Shown here: positions 55,264 to 64,000 of the stretch, piece by piece | Layout: the number at the start of each line of letters is the position of its first letter | Position numbering within the stretch: position 1 is the first letter of the stretch | Assembly (NCBI GenBank): GCA_910574455.1 | Contig: CAJSYZ010000007.1 | Span: 5,761,974 to 5,825,973 of the forward strand | DNA length: 64,000 nucleotides | Reading direction: 5' to 3' | DNA from: Trichaptum fuscoviolaceum | Taxonomy: Eukaryota; Basidiomycota; Agaricomycetes; Hymenochaetales; Trichaptaceae | Translations under genes and position numbers: made by a program | The notes under the pieces: model-generated | Databases searched by the model: none | Seen by the model: the letters and a program-made list of their open reading frames with translations, nothing else | What the model was told of the DNA's origin: nothing

Positions 55264-57667
55264 ATGTCAAAAGTCTTAAAATGTCTAACTGGAAACGTCA
55301 AGAATAAAATAGCACGTCGTAACTTCGAAAGGGACAGCAAGTACATCACCGACAATTTCAGATTGATTGCATCGGCCCTCGATCATTGTGGGATATTCGG
55401 CAGCTCTTCATATCTGACTGATCAACAGGATACCGAGAATGATGCGAGCTCCGTGAGCTCGTTTTCGACGACAGCGACAATGGACGACAATCCTGGGGCT
55501 GGATATACGGTAGACAAGTACTTCTATCAACCTGTTGGAAGAAGAATCGAAAAGATTGCATTTCGAATCGCCATGCCGCTTCTTTCGCCGGGAAGAATAT
55601 ATCAGTACATCGAGGAGCACCATTTTAAAGGAGTGCTCTCCTTCAATGAATATTTTCCAAATCATATTGATCTGAATTCTGTACACTTGGCTGGGCTGAA
55701 CTCTCTGTTTCATCAGACACAGTGAGTGTGTTAAATACTCTTAAGAAATGTTATAAACAAGCAGTTTTCAGATCAAACTCGCTCATGCGGTCTTCTGCGG
55801 CTCTTTCGGCTCTTATTCGCTTATGTCCAACGGATGATCGTATAACCTGCTTCTACTACTTTGTTCACAATCAAATAGGCTACCCTAGCTCGGCTTTATC
55901 ATCAACTGACAATGACACTTGGGAAAAGAAGTGCTATCTTTTCTTGGTAACACTTATATCGGCACGTCCTAAACTTTGTTGGCGTAAACTTGGATACAAT
56001 AACCTACTCGAAGATCACCCATCCTTAAAAAAGACGTTGCTAAAGTTAGTCAATGCTTGGCGGTATGTTTTCTGTATGAATTCACAGCCGTTTCTTATTG
56101 ACATTCATAGTTCTCCGAACAAGGATGCTTTTGCTATTATGTCTGAAGCATCTCTTTACTACGCAAAAGCTGTGTATGGATACTATGCAATATGGCCCTC
56201 ACCTACATTGGACTCAGAATACTGGGAAGTTATGTATCTCTTTACCATCTTCATTGTCCGCTTCATCCCTTTCATATATTACAATTCTGCTCAGCATACA
56301 TGCGGCCAACGGGCGCAACAGCTTTACCACATGCTGCTCTTAACATTCCTGCGAGGCTTGATTCGATTTTGTACGAATTTGTGGCCAGATCTGATTTTAA
56401 GACATGTGATTCTACTACACCACATTTGTTGCAAAGTAAACTTGCAATACATGATTTGCTCATGCAGTACGTGGAATCACATGTTCATTTTCTGTGTTCT
56501 GATATGTCCCCCGATACAGCAACCCCATATTTGCAACACTACTTCCTGCAACATCATATCGCATGCATATATATAAAGAATTTAAGTCATTTGACAAGTG
56601 TTTTCTCCCAAGGAATCGACGACACCATGGAGAACATTTGACCATAATAGACAACCTCATCAAGGCTTCAATACCTAGAGCTCAACGCCTCTTAACGTCT
56701 CCTGACGAGCTTGAGCGTGAGGTTCGTAACAGCCTGTCCAAGTCAATTCTTAAAGGCGAGTGAGCATGCTTGGTCTTCATGTTTCATATCCTGAACAAAC
56801 GATCTTGCATTTTTTATTCTTAGAGAATAAGATGTCTAACAAAAAACATATTTTACGCGCAACCACGTGCAACTTGTGCGTGGTTTCAGAAGCAATGCAA
56901 CAAAAGAGGTTCTGGAAGCAAGACGGCACGACAGAGCCTGTAAAGCCTTCCAGTGTCAATACCGACTGCGACATGAATGGGGAATATACCTCCGCTCGAA
57001 CCTCGAATGGGACTGGGACACGGCGAGCTGTCTCAAACGACTCTTTGAGCTCCAGGAGGAAGTGGTACCACCAGCTTCTGCCATTGCGGCGATACATCTG
57101 GACGCGGTGGAGGTAGATACATGGAATCTCTCCACTACCAAGGCCAGTCCGCCGACGAAAATGAGGGTTGCATATAAGTCTCCCACGGGCGAGACAAGGT
57201 ACAAGACATTCATTTCTTGTCCATCTTCCGAGGATATCGTATCCGCAGGTGAGTTGGAACTGATCATCGAGGTCCAAGATAAAACATTGACCACTATACT
57301 AGAGCCTCGCGGCGAATGCAAAGAAGCCGATGATCGACTAGGACATGGGACCTACAGTGCAGCACCAATCCCAGAGATCGAATCAGAGCTCGGAGTGAAG
57401 CAGGGAGTCGCGAAGCAGAAAGAAGTCTCGCTGATTCCAGAGAAGCCACACGGCGGAGCAGCTAAAAAGGCCCGGGAGGAACTAGAGGCCATTGTGGACG
57501 AGGGTGGCTACGATACATTACCAGCGCAAGAGACTGAGGAGGGACCGGAAGTTTACGGTGATGGTGGTGACTGCACCAGAGACGCCGGCTTGGAGGAATC
57601 ATTGAAGAACCGCGAGGCGGTTCCGGGTCAGCACCACGACCAGGTATCTATTTGCTCAGTGGATTAG
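55264..57667 (+). CDS. Family X protein, copy 2 (708 aa, unknown function)
   Basis: Five exons join in frame: 55264-55721, 55772-56062, 56111-56470, 56520-56759 and 56890-57667. Conserved segments shared with copy 3 are ASSVSSFSTTAT, GRRIEKIAFRIAMPLLSPGR, ALSALIRL, KKCYLFLV, KDAFAIMSEASLYYAKAV, a hydrophobic LFTIFIVRFIPFIYYNSA (possible membrane segment), DNLIKASIPRAQRLL, DELEREVR, and a last-exon core HEWGIYLRSNLEWDWD...CLKRLFELQEEV. The tail is acidic and low-complexity, ending VSICSVD. No domain is recognised. It faces an ASCC1-like pseudogene. Confidence 0.75.
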
Positions 57668-58496
57668 GCACGCTATGGAGGTCTTCGATCAGATTTCAGA
57701 GGTGGATGGCGTAGATCTGCGAAGCGGATTGGTGGAAGGACTTTATTATGGTAAACTGCGATTTTTGACTGAATGTCATGGGCGCCAAATGAGGCGCCGG
57801 GTGTATCTGTATCTGTTTCGTATTCAAATTAGCAATGAGAAATGGCTTTTATGTCAGCACAAGAGAGCGTACAATTAGGACATAGGCACAGTCTTCAAAG
57901 AATCTTCTAATGTTGGGGAATACTGAAGAAGCGGCCGCTAGATAGCGCCACTGGACCGGCTGCCAGCGTAAACAGGAGTTAAACACAGGCAAACACGAGC
58001 GCGCCCCAGTCTTGAATAAGGGAAGCTTGTCAGGGCACGTCGCACCCAAATAGAAGATACAGAGCCTTAAGGCGCGCAGATACCATAGGTCCAGGTTTCG
58101 AGGCCTATAGGAGGTGAATGGAAGAATAAACACCCTTCTCAGTATCTGGAAATCTGACTGAGGTCCGCCGCCTTATTCTGTCGAGAAAAGCACTGCGGGA
58201 TAGAGCGAGCACGCTCGAACCGGTGTACATCATAGCGTATCATCAATCGAATCCCGGAAGGAGCACTGGATGCCCAAGCTCGAGCCGACCGGATGCTCGA
58301 GCGCTGAGCATGAGCCAGACACTCGAAAAGCCAAGAACCATGCGGAAGGAAGTCTTGACGTACATTCCGTACACCACGCGCCCAAGCGAATTCCGCTAAG
58401 AGATCCAACCATTCAACGCAGTAATGCAATAAAATCAAATGTTTATTCACGTACTAATACAAAGCCCCTTCAGCAGTGTTGTTCGTCATCAGAGTC
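57668..58496. other. Spacer between family X copy 2 and ASCC1-like copy 2
   Basis: Holds the conserved 3' box near 57780 (GGCGCCAAATGAGGCGCCG). No gene is supported. Compare the ~51-kb spacing between X copy 1 and ASCC1-like copy 1. Confidence 0.5.
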
Positions 58497-59420
58497 TCAG
58501 ATCAATTCTCCATCACCATCTCCGTTTAACCTAATACTTCGAACACTAACGTACTCGCCCTCCGAACCCGAGCTTCCCATGAGGCAGATCTGAGCCTTGT
58601 CAACATTATACACGCCCAGGTCTATTCGATGCCCGTGCTCGTTTTGAGCCGTGCGTGGGGTCGGCCTTTGGACTGGACGGCGGACATGGGCGGAAGAAGC
58701 CACACCCGAGGACGAAGTGGGTTGCACGAAGGTGGGCTCGTAGCCTGAAGATTGATTTGCGTCAGCATCTGTGCCATCTGGCACGGAGATTGCCTTGAAA
58801 GCGTCCGAGGCCAGTATGGTGTGGAAGTCAAACGGCACGCTCTTTCCATCGCGTGAGCGTGGTCTGCGGTGAACCATGTTGATGAGCGTGCAGTGCAGCT
58901 TCAGCGGCCTGTGTTCTTCTTCGGCGAGGCCGGCTTGGATGAACGAGGTGTTGATAAGCTCTACAGTTTTTCAGTTACAGTAGTGAAATTGGGTAACATA
59001 GACCACGCACCACAGACCCGCTCTTAACCTCCCATTCTTTTCGCTCTCATCCGGACCAACGAACATGACGTGCGCGTTTCTTGCCCCGCCGCGGTGCGGC
59101 CGCATTATATCGAGAACTTCGAGCGGGATGCGGAGTGGTTGATTCTCCATGATTGCAAGGATGCGAGGGCGGAGGGACGAGAGAAGGGCAAGAACCGTGC
59201 TCAACGTTTTCGGCATCCCCGCCGTTGCAGTAGCAGCAGGGGCTAGCGATAGTCGCCTTCCAGCGCCATAACCCCCAGCGTCAAGTGCAGCCTTCAAAGT
59301 AGGATAACGATGCTTTCGTCCAGCCCGCGAATGGGTGGGTTGTTTGCGAGCAAGGAAGAGGTGAGGGCCGAATCACGCGTGCAGAGGCCAGGAAGGTGTC
59401 CCTTTCATCGCGCCCTTCAA
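58497..59420 (-). pseudogene. ASCC1-like 2H phosphoesterase pseudogene, copy 2
   Basis: The minus strand reads NNPPIRGLDESIVI, a TGA, RLHLTLGVMALEGDYR, then after a shift MPKTLSTVLALLSSLRPRIL, PLRIPLEVLDIMRPHRGGAR, HVMFVGPDESEKNGRLR, an intron, LINTSFIQAGLAEEEHRPLK, LHCTLINMVHRRPRSRDGKS, and DLGVYNVDKAQICLMGSSGS. Both 2H motifs (HLTL, HCTL) are present. A TGA just before the first motif (shared with copy 1), a TAG after GDYR and a frame shift break it. In animals ASCC1 works with the ASCC alkylation-repair complex; the activity here is lost or unknown. Confidence 0.78.
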
Positions 59421-60816
59421 ATATTCAGCGAATCTGAAGATGAAAAGAGTTCATGCGAGTGCGGTAGAGAGGGCTACTTAAAGGTGAGAGAGAGAATAGG
59501 CGTAGTTGAAAGACGTACAATGTGTTAACCGTGGCCTCGCCTGTGCACGTCTGATAAAACCATCATCATGTCCCAGCCACACCATTTACCAACAATTCCT
59601 TCAATGTCTCCTCGTCTCGCCCAATCATGTTGTGCTCGACTCTCCTAATGCCACGGTGAACATTCGCACTGACTGCCTGCATTGGGTGTGAAGTGCGACG
59701 AGAGCCTTATGATGCATGTTACGATGAAGGAAACGGCCAGTTCCCTTACTCCCTCTGGGAGGAAGGGCACTGCAGTCCGGAATTGCGTGAGAACGCTCAG
59801 GGAAATCTGCCACCCGTGCGAATGTTTCAGCAAATAGGGAGTAAGGGACTTGCCGGCGAAGCTTGGCCCGTTTTCTAGTAATACTGAAGAAACTGCAATC
59901 TAGTGCCATTGGCAGAGGGGACTCGGAGCACTGGCACGCACTGGCATACTACTATGCCAGTGATGCCGCAGCCTGAGCCTGCCAGTGAGTATCACACGGT
60001 CACACCGGCAATTTGAACTTGAATATCGCGCGTCGCGACGCGTGTCTCATCTCTTAACCATTGACCACTACCGTTACTACACCACCACTGCAAATTCACT
60101 TTTGAAGTCCAAGAAAAAAAAGACAGTCAATCTGATCTGGCGGTTCTGGCTTATTCTATTGGCTTCTTACGTCTAGAAACAACTTCAAACCTGATGTTAA
60201 TTAATGTATTCGCCACCCGGTATATCTTCTGCTTTCTCTACTTCAAGACAATCGCTAGTTTCGTACTGACACTCACTTATCAGAATGTAGAAAGCTCAAC
60301 CCCATCAAGAAAGGATTGCAGCCTATGCAATTTCGCAGCTATATATACTTGAAGCTGTGCATTTCTAGATTCTTCAGTGATGCCACTGCCAGACAGGCGC
60401 CTGTGTACAATCTAACTCGGTGTCTTGAAATCTGTCTTCCATTCTCCAGTTTCCAACTACTGCAGCTCTCCAATCTTTACCGGCCGATAAATGCCCATAG
60501 ACCAGTAGAAGAAAACCCGACAATGCGATTCTGTGACCCCCATAAATATGCGCAGCCGATGTTCCAATTCTATTCTCGGACCCTTTCAATGAAGAAGTCT
60601 GATGTCTAGCCATGCTTGACTCACGGACTCGGAGATTAGAAGACCTCGTGTTATATGCATTGAAATCAGGGATACAGAAGCCGGATACCTAATGCTTGCA
60701 AATAACGCTATATTTAGGATGCTTAGCACGTCTGCACCCTAAACCCCGAACGATAACTTGTCCTTCCTATATCTACTACACATTCAGGCTATTCCACATC
60801 AGTTTTCTTCATCATC
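59421..60816. other. Intergenic region between ASCC1-like copy 2 and family X copy 3
   Basis: 59400-59540 is shared with 52490-52640. Near 59925-59985 short CACTGGCA / TGCCAGTG motifs cluster in both orientations. No gene is supported. Confidence 0.4.
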
Positions 60817-63182
60817 ATGTCGAAGGCAATCAAACGTGCCATCGCCAAGCGCAAAGAAGAGAACGCCCGTCGTCGTTTTGAGGAAGATAGCAAATATATC
60901 ATTGGCAATTTCAATTTGATTGCATCCACCCTCGAGCACTCGAGCAATGTGGCTGACAAAGACGAAAGCGATGACGATGATGCAAGTTCCGTGAGCTCCT
61001 TCTCAACGACAGCGACGACGGACGACAATCCTGGGGCCGGCTGGACGGTAGACAAGTACTTTTATCAGCCTGCCGGACGGAGGATAGAGAAAACGGCATT
61101 CAGAATTGCAATGCCGCACCTGTCAACGGGCAGAATCTTTCAGTACATCGAGGAGCATTTATTTAAGGGAGAGCTCAACTTTGATACCCTTGCACCTGAA
61201 AGAAAGTATACCGCTCTGAGTTCTGTATACATAGCTGGATTAGACACACTATTTCATAAAACACAGTGAGTGTGTTCTCATACCAGACGGAAAATATGAA
61301 AATCAACAGTTCGTAGATCTAGTTCACTCATCCGGTCTTCAGCTTCCCTATCGGCTCTTATTCGCTTGAGCTTCACGGACTACCGTATAGAAAACTTCCT
61401 TAAACATGTGCACAATCAAATAGCACACCCCAGCTCAGTTCTAATGCATATTGGCGATGAGAACCAGGAGAAGAGGTGCTATCTATTTTTGGTGGTGTTT
61501 ACACGAGCACGCTCCGCTATACTACAAAGTAATCCTGCACATGTTCTCCTTGAAAGAGATTACTCACTCTGGAAAGAGATGTTGCTAAAGCTCATACATA
61601 CTTGGAGGTAAGTCCTTTGTATGAACTTCACGCTGTTTCTCACTAAGCTCTACAGGTTTTCAAAGAGAGATGCCTTTGCTATTATCTCCGATACATCTAT
61701 TTACTTCGCAGAAGTCGTACATGTTTCATGGAACGCAGATGAAATTGAGGTTATCTACTTTTTCATCCTCTTCATTGTCCGTTTCATCCCTTTTATGTAT
61801 TACGAGCCCGCACACGCTAACTGTGCACAACAAACACAGCAGCTTTACCACATGCTGCTCTCAACATTCCTACGATGGCTTGATTCGGCCTTGTGTAACA
61901 TTGCCGATTTTTTCAATCAAACAAGATCAATCTGCATGCCAAGAATGTTGCACATTAAATCTGCAATATATGGTTTGCTCATGCAGTGCGTCCAAGAATA
62001 CATATTTCTATCTCTATACTCTAATATTTACCATACTATAGTGACCCGATATTCTCGTTACTACTTCCAACGTCACTGCATTGGCTGAGTGTCAAAGAGC
62101 CACTCTATGAAGATGAAATACCAAGGAATCTACGACAGTCTGGTGGCCATCGGTACATACTGGACAATCTCATCAAGGCTTCAATTCCAAGAACCAAGCG
62201 CCTCTTATTGTCTCTTGACGAACTTGAACGTGAGGTTCGAGACAGCACGTCTAATCCAGACTACCCAGACAAGAGTACAAATTATGTCTTATCCTTATGA
62301 GAAGAAAAAAACTCACAATTCGTTTAATTTGTCTTAGGGGAAGACATTCCTGATAGTTATATGGAATACACACTCAGTCAAGCGCGATGTGTACATGTAC
62401 CCAAAAGCGATTCAACAGAAGAATTCTTGAGAGCGAGAAGGAACATGAGTGATTACGAGTGGAAACAGTTTAAGTACATAAGCCAACGGCGACATCAATG
62501 GGGTATATATTTCCGCTCTAATTTCGATTGGGACTGGGACATAGCAAAGTGCCTGGCACGTCTCTTCGAGCTCCCAGAGGAAGTGGAGTCTCCAGCCGCT
62601 CCAATCGCCACAGTATCTCTGGACTCAGGAAACGCGGATACGTGGAACCTTTTTACCGAGATAAGCCTTCCGAAGCAGATGAGGGTTGCGTACAAGTCTT
62701 CCACAGGCGAGACGAAGCTCAGAACAATCTTGTTCTCCCAGTCTTCAGACGATGTCACATATGCGGGTCACGCCCTCGAGGTTCGACCCGAAGCAGCCAT
62801 CGCACTGGAGTCGAGCTGTACGGGAGGAGAGGAAGGCGAGGACGGCGCAGGGATTGTCACGCACGAGTTCAAATATGCTGTGCCAATATTGGACACAAGA
62901 TTAGAGATGGAAGTGAAGCAGATCGTTGAAAAGCCAGACAAGGGATCAGTCGTTATACCGAAGCCGCGCAGTGGAGGCATCGAGGAAGCCGAAGAGGGAT
63001 TAGTGGGCACCATGGACCAGGGGAACGATGCGCCGCGATTACCAGAGACCGAACTTGGAGCAAGGGATAATGATGATGATGATGACTCCGGCAACGAGGA
63101 CGATTCAGCGAAGACTATTCAAAATCTTGAGGCGATTTGGGTGAAGCAGGTCGACCAGAAATCGATTTGCTCGCTGGACTAG
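60817..63182 (+). pseudogene. Family X protein, copy 3, single-base frameshift
   Basis: Exons 60817-61265, 61317-61607, 61656-61989, 62042-62274 and 62338-63182 align with copy 2 exon for exon. Key segments are GRRIEKTAFRIAMPHLSTGR, KRDAFAIISDTSIYFAEVV, FILFIVRFIPFMYY, DNLIKASIPRTKRLLLSLDE and HQWGIYFRSNFDWDWDIAKC. The summed length is one base over a multiple of three: an extra T in TACGATGGCTTG near 61876, where copy 2 has TGCGAGGCTTG, shifts exon 3. Otherwise it would encode about 716 residues ending KSICSLD. It may be a sequencing error or a real break. Confidence 0.75.
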
Positions 63183-63750
63183 GTGAGCTATCAAGGTCTT
63201 CGATTAATGGAATAGGTGGGTGGCGCGCATCTGCGTAACTGGATAGGTGGAAGAGTGTGTTTCTGGACCGAATGCCATTGGCGTCAAATGAGGCGCCGAG
63301 CATATATGTTCTGTTTCGATTGTACAACGCAGAGCTGTATTTGAATGAGCGTAGTGATTATGGAAGACGATGTAGACCGTGATTTGGAGAAAGAACCCTT
63401 CAGAAAATGAGCGATATGGCCGATGAGCAGCTGAGGGTGGTGAATTGGAAGAATAAAGACGCTTCAAGGAAACAGGGATATTGCTTGATGTGGCCTTAGC
63501 TCAAGCCGACCGTTTGCTCGCATTTGCACGAATACGATCCAGGTGCTGGAAGCCCCGAGAAGCATAGGGGGGGAAGTAATTGAGGCACATGTATCCTAAA
63601 AGCAAACTCGTTCTGTAGACCATAAATCCGGAAAGCAACCTAACAATCCAATGCATTGATGGAGTAAAATCAAAATTTATTCACGTACTGACACAAAGCC
63701 GGGCGGAACCAGTGTGAGACCGAGACCACATCTACTATCCAACCGCCAGA
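63183..63750. other. 3' flank of family X copy 3
   Basis: Conserved 3' box near 63273 (GGCGTCAAATGAGGCGCCG). At 63675-63700 TTTATTCACGTACT...ACAAA matches the 3' flanks of ASCC1-like copies 1 and 2 (51445, 58442). Confidence 0.5.
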
Positions 63751-64000
63751 GCAAGCCAATTCCAAGAACTCGGGTCAAATCCTCACCTCCACCTCCATCC
63801 AACAGCTCCTCCTTAGAAAGATCTGCATCTAATTTATGGCATAGCTACTGCAGTCAGCGCGATGTCCGTGCTCGAGGGACTCCGCTAGGTGTTAGCCTTT
63901 GGGCTAATTGAACGTGCGCGGGAAGCTGATGTGGCGATAGGCTCATGCTCGCTAGATGGCGGGCAGAAGCGTACAGCTTCAACTTCATCTGCTATTCGCT
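63751..64000 (-). pseudogene. ASCC1-like 2H phosphoesterase pseudogene, copy 3 (3' part, heavily decayed)
   Basis: The minus strand around 63805-63885 reads EHGHRAD, SSYAIN, a TAG, and MQIFL, matching EHGHRIDLGVYNVDKAQICL of copy 2. The shared 3' flank supports it. The rest is beyond the window. It continues the alternation of X and ASCC1-like units. Confidence 0.5.

Noticed and set aside
56824..56889. A lethal stop in the last exon of family X copy 2
   Set aside because: Using the TTTCAG acceptor at 56889 instead of TTCTTAG at 56823 restores the frame and aligns with copy 3 (SNATKEVLEARR with SDSTEEFLRARR).

Overview
The window looks like a transposon-rich, gene-poor part of an Agaricomycete (basidiomycete) genome. 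The evidence is short ~50-bp GT-AG introns with CTAAC-type branch sites, a KDZ transposase, a chromodomain Gypsy element, a basidiomycete-style PPR gene, and no bacterial features. I saw no rRNA or tRNA gene. Family names come from motif recognition by eye; no database search was run.

Layout. (1) 1-175 is the 3' end of a gene of unknown function, called family X here. (2) About 0.9-18 kb is a graveyard of host genes: a COPB2 (beta'-COP) pseudogene whose middle piece lies inverted at 0.9-1.3 kb, an odd protein kinase gene, a PPR gene split by two transposons, and a CLF1/crooked-neck splicing-factor gene with two in-frame stops and a 4.4-kb element inside one intron. (3) 18.7-42.1 kb is nested mobile DNA: a KDZ transposase remnant; a Gypsy chromovirus (20878-36211) carrying a gag-only LTR element and a 7.5-kb TIR element, which itself carries a PIF/Harbinger transposon; then a hAT-like element (36699-42073) carrying a third TIR element. 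(4) 42.4-50.8 kb holds a tandem pair of unknown paralogous genes and an HMG/AT-hook-like gene, with a 2.8-kb inverted-repeat element at its 5' side. (5) 51.4-64 kb is an alternating array of family X genes (+ strand) and ASCC1-like 2H-phosphoesterase pseudogenes (- strand).

Most notable: three copies (elements A, B, C) of a TIR element family with 9-bp target duplications, each carrying an Hsp70 C-terminal fragment plus a conserved unknown protein (a Pack-MULE-like behaviour); two copies of a gag-only LTR element with identical LTRs; hAT-like elements carrying F-box-like gene fragments; and the array of X and ASCC1-like genes. A ~50.7-kb block bounded by inverted repeats sits between an X gene and its ASCC1-like neighbour, which elsewhere in the array lie under 1 kb apart.

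The genes that look open are family X copy 2 (708 aa), the two small paralogs (207 and 310 aa), the 440-aa HMG/AT-hook-like gene, the Harbinger transposase (388 aa) and its partner (312 aa), and one gag-only ORF (309 aa). Most other coding sequence is broken, often by CGA-to-TGA type changes that fit methylated-cytosine deamination.
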